Source of the DNA: Ligula intestinalis
Lineage: Eukaryota > Platyhelminthes > Cestoda > Diphyllobothriidea > Diphyllobothriidae
Reading direction: 5' to 3'
Length of the DNA: 64,000 bases
Assembly (NCBI GenBank): GCA_036362985.1
Contig: JAYGXS010000004.1
Location: forward strand, 45,997,043 to 46,061,042
The translations under genes were made by a program, and so were the position numbers. The notes beneath the pieces are model-generated. The model was not told the DNA's origin. It was given only the letters and a program-made list of their open reading frames with translations, and made no database searches. How positions within the stretch are numbered: position 1 is the stretch's first letter; each line of letters opens with the position of its first letter. Positions 36,858 through 48,128 of this stretch are shown piece after piece.

Positions 36858-37867
36858 ATTTGTAACTATCACAACGCGCCAATTATTATCATTTGGATAG
36901 TCGCCTGTTGATAAGATACCACGGTCCATCTCTGAAATGAAGGGCAGCATGAAATGTTGATTCCTAATGTGATATTTAGCTCAACCATATTTTATGAGAG
37001 ATCTGGTATCCGTGCATGCAGAGCTAGTGCGTGTGTGGCGAGCGTAGATGGACGCTTTATCTCCTGTCAGACACCGCATCCCACTTCATTTCCAGTCTGC
37101 ATGCTCCAGTCAGAACGGTAGCATACAGTAGATTGTATAGCTGAATAAATGTGAAGATCAGAATTTGAAGGGGGTGATTTAATAGACAGTTGAGGTTGTT
37201 TATTCTGTTCATTGATTTTATTTGAGATGTAAAATGGTGTTTACTAGAAAAAATTTCAGTTCAGCTCGCAAGGGTTGGCATGGGGCCAAATCCAACGTTT
37301 GTTGATATCCAAGGAATTTCCAACGATATTAAACGCTGCCGAAGAGACTTCTTTTTTTGCGTGTGGTACTATAAGAGATAATTAATAATAAAGACCAGGA
37401 TCTTTTGAATTATATGCGTTCAGAGGACAGACAATTCTGTTTTGCGGTCATGAAATTGGGGTAGGCGTAGTTATCTGACAACACATCATTGTTGCGGAAA
37501 GAAGAGCGAATTAAGTTTAAGATATTCTATTTGGCAAAGCCGCTAAATTTTGTGACATAAAAGAACTGATAAGCTTATAGGGCTGTAATTTGCTTTACCC
37601 CACGGAAAGAAAATTACGACTGTAAACAAGAGTGTATACAAACACCCAAGACATGCCGTCAGTTTTCACTGTCAAGCCATATGTAAAAGATGTCCAAACA
37701 TTTTTATCTGTGGAGCAGAAGCAATGAATAGAAAAACGTAAAATGGAACGAAAAGAAGATTATTAGTTTTTTCAAGATCGTCAGTCATATTCTGACACTC
37801 TGCTGTGCATTTGTTATCTCAGCACAGAGCCTAGAAATAAACAAATGCACTGAAAACTGTTCCGTTT

Positions 37868-38747
37868 TACACGACATCTTGTGGCGTTGAATTGAGCCCA
37901 GTTTTCACACGAGTATTGAAATGCCAGAGGTGAATTCACTATCTATACCCTTCCTCGCGTTCGCCAAGAAGCACTTTGGAGCAAGTGGGTGAAGCTTGCA
38001 CTAACCAGCTCCCAAGGACTGATTGACTGAATCTTGTGTTTACATCTATAGGATATTTTCCTGAAGCGATGATCGAGTGGTACACACTGAGGGGGGGGGG
38101 AACTGTCTGATTTCCAACCAGACGAGGAGCACAGATGCTTGAGTGGACGTCCATTTTATGCTTGCAATTTGAAGGAGCGTCTTCAGCAGAATGGATGAAA
38201 TACGACTATTCCTCAGAATAGGGGGAAATTGGACCCCTTTCTTATAAGCCAGAACTAAGACGCTTGCTTTGGCGTCAAGACGATCGATAAAACTGCTAAA
38301 CACAGATACCAACACCAATGAAAGCCATTAGAGGATTTACCATCTTTATTATCTTAGAGCATACTATAAAGTTAGTTCAGACACACTAGGATGCCGACTT
38401 TTGAACGAATATCTTTTGGGTTTCTGAAAAACCGCCCTCGATAGAAAAAAAACATTGAAGTAGTGTCCATGTTATCTAGGGAGTTTCGTTGTCCTTACAA
38501 AGTATGATATATTTTTTTCAGATACCACTAACAAAAATATCATTTCATTTGACAGAAAATCACGACTTCTTAAAATTTATTCCTCCAAGGAAAGCTATAA
38601 TTTTGTTCTAAAACAGTTTCTTACCGCAAAATATTTACGACTGAAAAATTTCCACTCCAATCGCAGCATAACTGTTCGTTTATTCACGGTCGTCATAAAG
38701 TTAACTGCGTGGTCAAGATCCATCCTAAAATTAGTTGAGCACTTCAC
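37868..38747. repeat. Large inverted repeat, arm B (empty site)
   Basis: Inverted partner of arm A, with about 1.0 kb between the arms. At about 38015-38040 the sequence runs straight through where arm A holds the transposon, showing the pre-insertion state (complement: ATAGATGTAAACACAAG). A G10 run lies at 38091-38100. Confidence 0.87.
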
Positions 38748-38750
38748 TAT

Positions 38751-38814
38751 TGTATAACCTAGAAGGCAGGCATCCCAAGAAATGTACTTTCAAGGAAAAG
38801 CGTCCATTCGGAAA
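38751..38814. repeat. 64 bp direct repeat, copy 1
   Basis: GGCAGGCATCCCAAGAAATG and following TACTTTC..GGAAA..GCGTCC match 39522-39586. It abuts the outer end of arm B of the large inverted repeat. Confidence 0.7.
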
Positions 38815-39521
38815 GGTCGCCTCTCCTTGAAAGCACTTTACTTTCTTAGTGGCAATTTTGGCTGTCCGCCACAACTTCGCTCTTCTCTGAAAACAGTCAG
38901 AAACTGTTTTCGTTTTTGACCGTATAGTAGATTTTGTGTGCTTTTGGCCTGCGGGTCTTGGGACTACACAAACTTCTGGCCGTTTACTCGGCGTGCTGAG
39001 AACGACTGACCCCGGCCTGTCCTCTTGTCAGTTGTCTACTTCAACCATACGTGAATTGGCCTCCGGGCGCGGCGACAGCCTGAAGCCAATCGACTTTGTG
39101 TCCTTTGCTAATCGGTTACAGACGGACAAATCTCCGCGCAGGCGCACACACCCGTGTCGGGGCCAACGACATCTGCGGCCGGCCATCAGCCTTGTAAAGT
39201 CTTCGCAGCTACTGCTTTCTGAACCGCGAATAGCTCTGCTTCCCTGACTGCTGGAAATTTTATGTTGTCGACCACCGCATCTCGACGGGCTAACGGTATG
39301 GATTCGATACTGCCCTGCAGTGCGCTGCTCCGTACCGTACTCGCTTCCTTGTCCAAAGACTATTTTCGTGATGGTATGCACAGTAAACACCCTAAGTTGT
39401 GAAATCTCGTGAATTTCACAAGAAAATTCCTGTTACGCAAAATCAGCCCACACTGCGTTCCCCAAAATCTTACAGCAGTAAAAAGACGATTGTTCTAAAA
39501 CGACAAATATATTTTCGTTTC

Positions 39522-39586
39522 GTATAAACTGGAAGACAGGCATCCCAAGAAATATACTTTCGAGGAAAGGCGTCCGTTGGGGAAAT
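39522..39586. repeat. 64 bp direct repeat, copy 2
   Basis: Partner of 38751-38814 (GACAGGCATCCCAAGAAATA...). A weaker inverted relative (GAAAGGCGT..GGG on the minus strand) lies at 40775-40812. Confidence 0.7.
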
Positions 39587-39894
39587 GAAGAAATTTATTC
39601 AGCAACTTTTTGACATCGGATCCCCAGGTCATCGTCAGAATTGAGAAAAGTTTGCAAAGAACACCACTGCGGCTTAGAAGGTCCAAAGTCTACTTACGCA
39701 AATTCCCTGCCGAACATCGCAACGACGTGCTCTTGGACGCCCTCCCAACCCCACAGTTAGGCAGAGTTCTTGACGCTGGGGTGGACCCCGACCAACCTTT
39801 TAAGGAACTGTGTGACCGGCTGTCAGCAACGCCAAGCGACAATTGCTCTTTGTACCTTTTTCACTGCCTGCTCTTTTTATGCAGTTCCATTACT

Positions 39895-40006
39895 GGCAAC
39901 GCCACACGTTCTGCTGGACCACTGCATTTCATAATTGATCGGTACCAATAGGGACTTCAAAGGTATTTACTATATTTCCCTCAATAAACTTGACCTGACC
40001 TGACCC
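39895..40006 (+). repeat. Interspersed repeat 3' end with (TGACC)n tail, second copy
   Basis: Plus-strand partner of 62115-62241: GCAACGCCAC, GGTACCAATAGGGACTTC, GGTATTTAC, TTTCCCTCAATAAAC, then TGACC units. An open frame of 113 codons (39610-39951) runs into it; its product is not recognised and it may be the end of the element's coding region. Confidence 0.7.
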
Positions 40007-40074
40007 GACGGCTTGGGGGTCCAGTGTCGAAAATTTACTGAATTAATTTCAAACATCGTTTCCCAGGTACAAAT

Positions 40075-40473
40075 TTGAAGACAGCGTATGTAGCAGAATG
40101 TAATGGCACCATAAATTTTGCGAGCGCGAAGGATGCCTTGCCGTTGTACGCCACTTCTAATGTTGTTTACCAATTTACATGCACTTGCAGATGCAATTAC
40201 ATAGGACGAACACAACAGCAATTGGCAGCCAGAGCAAAAGAGCACTTGCCGAGTTGGTTATTAAGACAGGAGAATAGGACTCCCGGTTCTTCTATCACTG
40301 AACACCTATTGGATACAGGTCATGCTGTTGGCCCTAAAAAATCCTTCCGAGTACTTGTTCGGGCACGAACAACTCGTATCTTACGCTACCTGAAGGCAGC
40401 ATACATAAGGCGGTTTAAACCTGACCTATGTAAACAACTGGAGCATGTGGTGAACCTAACCTTACCGTGGTAG
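40075..40473 (+). pseudogene. Penelope-like GIY-YIG endonuclease fragment
   Basis: Open frame of about 132 codons. SNVVYQFTCTCRCNYIGRT is the GIY-YIG signature with the PLE Cys-rich insertion, followed by AKEHLP, EHLLDTGH and a C-terminal part ending at TAG 40471-40473. In complete PLEs this domain follows the reverse transcriptase; none is found upstream here, where a different repeat with a TGACC tail abuts (to about 40006). Intact as a domain, but orphaned. Confidence 0.8.
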
Positions 40474-40639
40474 CACCAGCTCCTTGTTTACCCACCCCCT
40501 TCCCACCTTTTTGCCTCAGATGTTTTTGCCTCAGACAGTTTACTGCGTTTTTTGCTGCCCACAATGTTTGAATTCCTACTTTATTGATTGCCTCTTGGCT
40601 AACTCAAGTGACCTTGATGTTTTGGATCGATTTTTTTGC

Positions 40640-40790
40640 ATGAATTCAATTCTGTAATTTATCATTCGTTATTCTGTTTATGCAGCGAGTGGAAGCGGCT
40701 GATGAGCGCTCGCGAAATTTATGGTGCCATTAAATTCTGCTACATACACTGTCTTCAAATTTGAATTAATTTCTTCCCTTTCCCAAAAAA
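40640..40790 (-). repeat. Inverted PLE linker fragment behind the GIY-YIG gene
   Basis: The minus strand encodes TVYVAEFNGTINFAS, matching TAYVAECNGTINFAS at the head of the GIY-YIG fragment at 40075. This places a short inverted piece of the element about 230 bp after its stop codon. Confidence 0.65.
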
Positions 40791-40819
40791 CGCCTTTCCT
40801 TGAAACATTTTCATTTTAT

Positions 40820-43017
40820 TGTGGGGATTGGGAGGTCACAGGAAACAGACATTTTACAAATTCACATGTTTACATGCCAGGCAGCGATTAATAAATTTAA
40901 ATATAATTGTCAGGTGTGCTCATAAACGCACCATTTGGTGTACATTAAATGGAATTTCCTTTCGTCTCATTTCTGTGACTGATTGTGATTATTTAAATAG
41001 TAGTAAACGCTTGAATATTTTCGGAGTTTTCAGTCGATATTCGGTAAGTTGGATTCTGTATAGTTTTATGCCTGATCTAAGTGAAAGCAATTAGGTTTCC
41101 TGTCTAGAATTTGACAAGACGAATAATCTTTAACACGGATACCAACTCCAGGCAAGCAAATACTCCTCCGGGCGGTCAAGGACGGTGTTTATGATGAGAA
41201 GGCTAGGTCGAGGCTGGGACGAAAGATCGCGCATCTACATTAATAATTTGTACCTTTCCTTATTTTGACTCTATCTGCCTTCCGCACAAATATTGGCACC
41301 AAGGTCAGAAATTTGCACAGATTGAATGGAACTTCTTAAAGAAGCGCCAGGAGCCACCTACAATAGATCGAACTTTTCAGGACAGCCGCACTGCAGTAAA
41401 CTTTCGTACATTATGTGCGTACGGAGGCCGGCCAGTCAACACGCTCCTGTCCACGCGCGAAGTTTCGTCCGCGTGCCATGACTGCCTGCTAGCGCCATAG
41501 GCTGACCAATCAGAATACTCTAGCTGGACAGCGCCGATGACCATAAATACAGCCGCTTAGGCAGTAGGCTTTTCAACCTGTTGTTATTAGTGTCAGGGCG
41601 GAGTGTTTCCTCGCTGCCATTCTCAACTACGCAATGCGACATTCGAACCCCTTGGACGCTATACGCAACAAAGTATGAGAAACTGCTCAATACCAGGATG
41701 AAAAGCTTATTTAACTGGACTTTCGGGTTCGTGCAAGAGGTCATTGTCGGGGAAAACAAAACTGATGGGCAAATAGGCAGTATATGAAGTCTTTTTTGTC
41801 AATCAGCTGCCTGCTCAAAGTAGCCTAACTTGTGCTCGCATGCCTTAGTATGCCGAAAAAAGATCAATATGCCGTTCCAACGACTTCTCTCAAACTGTTT
41901 TAACGACTATTCTCATGCCTTCATAGTGGAAGTCATGGCCAGTATGCAGCGTATAGGCAGCCGCTTGGGATGACTAACGATCCTCTCGTCACCGATTTGC
42001 ATTCATGCAGTCGTGATGCCAGTCATTGTCCGGTTCGTCTTAACTTATTGAATGGACAAGAGGGGCATGGAATCAAAAAGGTGGATACCAATCGTTAATG
42101 TGGTTTCATTTGGCTTTTGCATGCATAATTTAGCGGCGCATAATCACCTGGGGACTGCGGTGCAAACTGATATCAACTTTTTCTTCAAGACTCTTCGTTG
42201 CAACGTATGTATTTTGGACGCATAACAGAGAATGAGTTTTCGATAGATTGTTTGTTTTGGTCCTCCGGGGACGGGTAAATCCGCATCGGTGGTCACGAAT
42301 AAGCCAACAGCCGTTATCGCAGTCTACTTTGTTTTGGTCGGCATTTTTCGGTATAGTAAGTTAGGGATACAATGATAGACTGATGACTGAACATCCTACT
42401 AAAAGAAGCGACTGAACGTCCACAGCCAGAAAAGTTTCGCTGTAAGCGTGGATTAAATAATTTACGCATGAATTCAAGCCGAGTTTGTTACTTCTTAACT
42501 GTTGTGACCATACCGGTTAACCTGCAGAAATTGATCGGTTATTCCTCCCTTACTTTCGATGTGGGGGACGTTAGTATGCCTATAGAAGTAAGCCCTGTCA
42601 CTTCCACCATCTATGCGTTCATAGAGTTTCTTCTGCTTTTATGCCAGAGATTGACTACTTAACCACCTGAAAGGGTATTTTGGAGCTAATCAAAGACGAC
42701 ATCTGCTAACAACACTCAAGCGTCCTCAAGGAACCACACCACAAGGGAGAATTTTCCCCTCAACACACATTGTGGCGCCTCTTGTAAGCGAGTATTTTCG
42801 ACTGGCCATGCCTGCTCCAGATCCTTCTGGGGACCACGCGCCGACCCCGCGAATGCATTTGAACACATGCATATTTACCGTGCGTCGTTTATGCTTTTGT
42901 CCGGTGCCAACCTTAATCTATATGGCCAAAATCCGATGACTACTAAAAAGATACTACAACTACTACCTCAACTACCCACTGGGGTCTACACTAGTTCCAG
43001 CAGCAGTTTCCAACAAA
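40820..43017. other. No gene recognised
   Basis: Short frames only. No repeat partner noticed within the window. Confidence 0.5.
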
Positions 43018-43253
43018 TTGATATCGCGAATGCTTATACTACTAACGTCCCTGTCGTTATTTATATTGCTGATACAGTACTTCCATCCCAGCACTGTTGC
43101 GATGATTATCCGTGATACTACACACGGTACCATCACACATGAAAGCACGACCTTTAGCAAAACTCTTTCGAGCACCAAGAGGACTACGATCTTTGCTAGT
43201 TCGACTGAGCTAGCTAAAGTCAATGTACGGATACGCGAACTAGTCTGTCCCGA

Positions 43254-43607
43254 ATGGACCAAGAAGAAAAAACGGCTTTTCGCAGAAAGAGTATGCAAAT
43301 ACTTATACTTTCTCAGGGGCCCAACGAACGAAGGTACGGTAAGGAAGACCATGGGGCCAAGAAGAGGCTCAACCCGTCTCATCGAAATAAAAACTTTGGA
43401 GCCGATGTTCAACATCCTTCCCAAATTTTCACATACATAAAGACTGCCGTCTCTGGTGCTGCCAGCACTCCCTACTATTGTTCATACTGCCTTTACTGTT
43501 GGAAACATAACGGCCCTCACGGCTTGCGGTACTGTATAGGGGTTGAACCAAACCCAGGGCCAGAAAAGGGCGCGGCACGCGCTAACCAGAATCTGCGCAT
43601 CCAGTAG
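43254..43607 (+). pseudogene. Open frame with a 2A-like motif, probable retroelement 5' remnant
   Basis: Open frame of up to 117 codons; a second frame (43018-43440) overlaps it. Near the end it has Cys-rich CSYCLYCW and then GVEPNPGP (43539-43562), the core of a 2A-like ribosome-skipping sequence (consensus D-x-E-x-NPGP; the Asp is Gly here). Such motifs occur near the N-termini of ORFs of several non-LTR retrotransposons. I do not recognise the rest, and no RT of that type follows; the next coding piece is a PLE. Confidence 0.45.
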
Positions 43608-43921
43608 TTACTACGTTAATGGGTTGGGATTGGGGGTGGTGTGCCTGGATGTGTACATTACGTTGCTCCAGCCCCAGCGTCTAAGGCAAACAGGTTCAGA
43701 CAGTGTTGCATAGTAGAGGAAATAGAGAATGAAGTCGACTCTGGGGACTCCATGCACACGGCACCTCAGTGAATTCCCCGATATAAAAAGCATGACGCGC
43801 TGTGAAATCACGTAAATTGTACGGGAGTAAGTAAACGTGTGGCACATACAAACTGCCTTTGTCAACCACTTCGCGCGAGCCCGTCTACGGTCGTTCTCAA
43901 TTTATCATTCCACTAGGCCCA

Positions 43922-45260
43922 CTTCGGTGAGTGTAGCAGATGTTGTACAAGCCTGTCAATTATGATGCCTTCATTTGCAAACTGGAGAGCAACGATCTTT
44001 CCCCTATTATAAAGGATCTTCATGCTTATGCTAGATATGTGGATGATATATTTGTAATAGCAGATGGAAGTATTGAGTTGGACACTTTCTTAGTTAAAGT
44101 GAGTCAGGTGCACCCTGCGTTAACCTTCACTTTAGAAAAAGAGGGCAGACAGTGCCTCCCGTTTCTGGATGTCCTTCTTAGTAGAAGATCGGATGGAACA
44201 ATAAGTAAAGGTGTATTTCGCAAGAAAACCTGGACAGGGCAACACACTAATTTCGACAGTTTTGTACCAGTAAGTCAAAAACGGGGCCTAGTCCGTTGCC
44301 TCACGAACCGAGCCAGGAGAATCTGTTCCCCAGAGACACTGGAGAAAAAACTCGTTCTCATAAAAACAACCTACAAGAAAACGGATTTCCCCGGAAGTTT
44401 ATCAATAAGTTTATGGAAGAAGGTCCACCAAAATCGGAAGCACCGACGGATGAGAGGAAAACCTCATTTCTTACATTGCCATTTCAAGGTGATCTAGCAA
44501 GCGAACTTCTACAGCTTCGCCTGAACGCTGCAACCGCGCGTACTTATTCAGCAGCTAAGTTAAGAGTAGTATTTTCAAACACTCCACTTCTACGCCTTGA
44601 GGGCAAGAGAGACACCTCCTCCACCCCCTGCCCCCCTTTGATTTCTCTTAACAGTTCCCCTCCCCCCTTAAATACCATTGATTGGTTGCTTAAACTTTTA
44701 CTAACTCTACCCCTTTATATTATTGTACACGACTGCTGATGAATTAATCGAACACGTTCGTTCGCCTATCTGGACTTCTTGAATGCTAAAATGGGTATCA
44801 TCGCTGAACTTAAATGATTCAATTGACCCAATTGTGAAAAATTGGTGTTCTCGGTGGGGTTTAAAATTACGACAGCAAGGATAGACTCCCGTTCCAGACC
44901 TCATAAATGTGTATCTACAACTTTACATGCTCCTGTGGAGCAAGTTACATTGGGCGAACAACTAGGCGGCTATCCAAACGCATGCGGGAACACCATCCTG
45001 CCTGGCTAAACAAGGGCAAGGTCAAGTCAATATCTAGTGCGATTTTGGCTCACTTGGTTGACAGCGGTCACCAGGTAGACATAAACGAAGCGTTCTGAGT
45101 CCTGTATAAAGTACCAGCGAAACACTCCAAATTCCTGCGTCAACGAATACTTGCGACGGCAGAAGACGTGGCAATACGACTCACAAATCCGGTCTTGTGT
45201 GCGCAGAAAGCCTTTGTAGTGGCCCTAAGGCTCCCGTGGCCAAGAACAAACTCAACTTTC
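43922..45260 (+). mobile_element. Penelope-like element: RT and GIY-YIG, interrupted
   Basis: 43940-44497 encodes the C-terminal half of a PLE reverse transcriptase: YVDD (about 44040), CLPFLDVLLSRRSDG, RKKTWTGQHTNFDSF, GLVRCLTNRARRIC. After a frame change near 44400 it continues with LPFQGDLASELLQLR and AAKLRVVFSNTPLLR to about 44610. A roughly 265 bp repeat then intervenes, and the GIY-YIG domain resumes at 44907 (MCIYNFTCSCGASYIGRTTR) with a stop at 45096-45098, followed by further homologous codons (RQRILATAEDVAIRL, AQKAF) to about 45240. The N-terminal half of the RT is missing. Confidence 0.84.
44621..44890. repeat. Repeat unit A (about 265 bp) splitting the PLE
   Basis: Begins in a C-rich tract, contains TGATTGGTTGCTTAAACTTT, ACCCCTTTATATTATTGTAC, GATGAATTAATCGAACACG and GTTCTCGGTGGGGTTTAA, and matches 45377-45637 in the same orientation at about 90% or more by eye. 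It stands exactly between the RT and GIY-YIG parts of the PLE. Confidence 0.85.
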
Positions 45261-45376
45261 GTCCACATCCCCTGCAGCATGCCGCGAGATCGTAAGCAGA
45301 CAGTGACAACTGGTGTCACGATGCCGCAAAGGGACGAGACTATTGTTGATATGAACTACTTGGGGGACACTCCCCT

Positions 45377-45637
45377 CCACCCCCTGCTCCCCCCCCCTTT
45401 GATTTCTACTAACAGTTCCCCTCCCCCCCTTAAATACCTTTGATTGGTTGCTTAAACTTTTACTAACTTTACCCCTTTATATTATTGTACACGACTGATG
45501 ATGAATTAATCGAACACGTTCGTTCGCCTATCTGGACTTCCTGAATGCTTAAATGGGTATCATCGCTGAACTTCAATAATTCAATTGTGAAAAATTGGTG
45601 TTCTCGGTGGGGTTTAATATGACGACAGCAAGGAGAA
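45377..45637. repeat. Repeat unit B, partner of unit A
   Basis: Direct copy of 44621-44890, lying behind the PLE GIY-YIG region, where an element's 3' terminal repeat would be. On its right it continues into a tRNA-like sequence on the minus strand that unit A lacks. Confidence 0.85.
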
Positions 45638-45690
45638 AAGCTCCAGTACAGCCAACCCTCTACCAATTGAGCTACGAAGGCACACTGAGG
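45598..45690 (-). other. tRNA-like sequence at the edge of unit B
   Basis: The minus strand reads TTCGTAGCTCAATTGGTAGA, which fits a tRNA D-arm with a good RNA polymerase III A box (TAGCTCAATTGG). The anticodon stem does not pair and the B box is not recognisable, so it is not a functional tRNA gene. It may be the head of a tRNA-derived SINE whose body is the unit B sequence, or an inserted tRNA relic. Confidence 0.5.
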
Positions 45691-45699
45691 GCCGATTTG

Positions 45700-47784
45700 C
45701 CCACCTAACCTACTGCACGTATGAAATCCACCAATACGCATACAGTAAGCTGACTGCCCAGCCAGGATTTCCTAAACAATCATCTAGAATTAGTTCCCGC
45801 GCAAGTCCTATTCGTCATATGTCCACCATGTGGTTAACGAAGATCGAACTGCCATTGAAACCATTGCTAAAAATCAGCAAAAGCAGGTCTCACATTTCGC
45901 CGCCGAAGTAGTCGGATGGACCGATAACACGAGAGTGCAAGATAATTTGAGCGTGAAAATCGGGTCATCAGGAGATCACCAGGTGTGACGAACTTCTGCG
46001 GTCAGGCTCGAGGACACAGCTAGTCTCGTGATCGACTATCGCAATCATGAGGACAGGCAGCTGACTGATAAGTTTCCACATGGAAACTGCTTTGTTTTTT
46101 TCACGTATACCTGGAAATAATTTGTGAATCAGTTTGGGAGCTCAAAGAAGCAAGTCTTCCCCTCCTGTATTCAACTAGGCTTCCACAGATAATGCATCAA
46201 CATATTACCCCCCCCCCACCTCTGTTTCGGGAACCTCTTCTGATGCCATCCGACGAAAAAATGCCGCGAGCCAAAAGTCCAAAGGCGATTTGGAGCGATT
46301 GATAGGGCTCACTGGTAGGTGGGACAGGATTACTCCTGACCTTAACGCATTAAAGAAAGAATGCATTCGAGGACAATTGGTGATTAACCGTGTCTTCTGG
46401 ACCACTTGAAGAGTGGTTTACCTGTGTATTTTCCGGCGTCCCTCTGGAAAACAAAGTCTGGCTGCGCCCAATACGATTCTCCAAATTGAAGGGCAAGTAA
46501 GCAGCTCAAGGCAAAGAGAGAGCCGATCGAAAGGTAAGGTTAAAATGAAAAGTTGCCTTTCGCGGCGTAAATAACTGCCATATCGGAGTGCAAACCTCGG
46601 GGGAGTACGTTCTCAGACTTACGACCAAGTAAAGGGTATTAATTAACCAAATAACAGTACAGGACTATGATGTCGGCTAGCACTGTATGGCTACGATTCG
46701 GACAGAAGTACTCTTGTAGGTGTTGTAATATCGTCTGCTCTTACCCATGCATAGACGATATAAGTAACAGCTTTTAGCAGCATATCTAGCACGAAAACTA
46801 GGTCGCTGGTATCGGCCCACAACCCATCCAATACGAGCACCCCAATTGTGGACGGCAATTGAGTGAGGCACACGCGCAGACTGACGAAACCGAAATACCA
46901 AATAGCCAGGACCAAAGACAACGTCTCAGGAGTAAGGCGTTGGGAGTTTGGTGAATCAAAAAGTTGTATAATACGGTTGTGAGGAGGAGGATGATGGTGA
47001 TAGTGCATGATGCCCTGAACGGAAGGAAAGCGCCACATCGGGAGAAAACAGTGAAAAGGCAAATAAGAGCCTCACGGGACTGTTACCTCCGCCTACGGCC
47101 CCCTGGGGCCGCAGCAACACACGCAACCTAGCAAAAAATGAGGACAAGCCTGGTTGAGATGAACAGAACTTATGGGATGAGGGAGGGGGCAAGCCACTTA
47201 GTTGCTGACGTGTAGAGCATCGGGATGTTTTCTATAAAACTAGAGATGTAAAGAGTGAGGAGCAGGCACCGGAAGGAAAAATAAGGAAACGAGGCGCGAG
47301 AGGGGCAAAAAACAGTCGGGCAATCTTGAGAGACCAAGTACCGGCACACCCAATAACTCACACGTGAGCAGGATACTTCACACAGTCGACACCGCAACTC
47401 CAGGCGAATGAAAACGGTATTTACAGAGAGGCTTGTTGCTGCTGCTTCTGTTGCTGCTGCTGGTGCTTCATGGGACGCTGTTTTCATATATCCGTGAAAG
47501 TATGACTACGTACGTATGCGTAGTAGACGTGAGTTATAGGTAGACACTGGGCCGAGGACAACAGAAGAGGAAACTGACTGCCCTTAACAAGCCAACTGTT
47601 GGCAGATTTACAAGGGTCATATTAGCAGAAGAGGTGCGTACACACAGACCAGCGAAACGGCAAAAATAATGAGCAAGAAGGAACTCGGAGCGCCGGAGTT
47701 CTTTAAAAATAAGAAAGCATAGAAAGACTGCGGAGAGCGCCAACAACAGACGGCACGCGTGTGTGTGTGTGCGTGCATACGCGG
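45700..47784. other. 3' flank of OTUD5, no second gene seen
   Basis: The part next to 47785 should be 3' untranslated region on the minus strand. It contains CAG/CAA-rich sequence at about 47430-47465 and a GT run at 47759-47775. No canonical polyadenylation signal was found on this strand. Confidence 0.45.
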
Positions 47785-48128
47785 CTAGGATGAAGGTTCT
47801 CCACTGTTACTGTCCGATCGGGTTGGTGTTTGGTGATTGGTGGAAGTGCCGGTTTTTTCTTCCCCGGGCGCAGGTTGGACCGTTTTCTGCGAGTCGCTGC
47901 TGTCGATGCCACTGCGGCCGGAAGAGGAAGAAAAAGAGGGCACGGCAGATGCATTGGAGAAGGCAGGCAGTGCGGCCTCTTCCGATGGTTCCAGTTGCTG
48001 TCGGAAGAACGACTGGGCAGTAGAGGGCTGAGCATACTCCTCCCGCGACTTTGAAGCTCGCAAACTTGCCAGGTAGTCATTACGGGACTGTTCCAGAACC
48101 ATAGCTAACAACTCGTCTTCACTCATGT
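47785..48128 (-). CDS. OTUD5: OTUD5 exon 7 (UIM and C-terminus)
   Basis: 344 nt from acceptor CCCTCTAG to a TAG at 47787-47785. The split codon restores Asp, giving DMSEDELLAMVLEQSRNDYL, the same layout as the C-terminal ubiquitin-interacting motif of vertebrate OTUD5 (DDDEILASVLAVSQQEYL). About 90 further Ser/Pro/Gly-rich residues follow, longer than the short vertebrate tail. I found no canonical AATAAA on this strand in the first several hundred bases downstream. Confidence 0.87.

Noticed and set aside
40694..40735. CTGATGA-GCGCTCGC-GAAA, which looks like a hammerhead core
   Set aside because: The GAAA side lies in the complement of conserved PLE linker codons, stem I does not pair, and the relative at 4.9 kb has TTGATGA and GGAAA. 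Coding homology explains the similarity better.
45598..45690. Functional tRNA gene
   Set aside because: Only the D-arm and A box are good; anticodon stem and B box are absent.
47763..48054. Plus-strand frames over OTUD5 exon 7
   Set aside because: Shadows of the minus-strand coding exon, which has splice sites and UIM homology.
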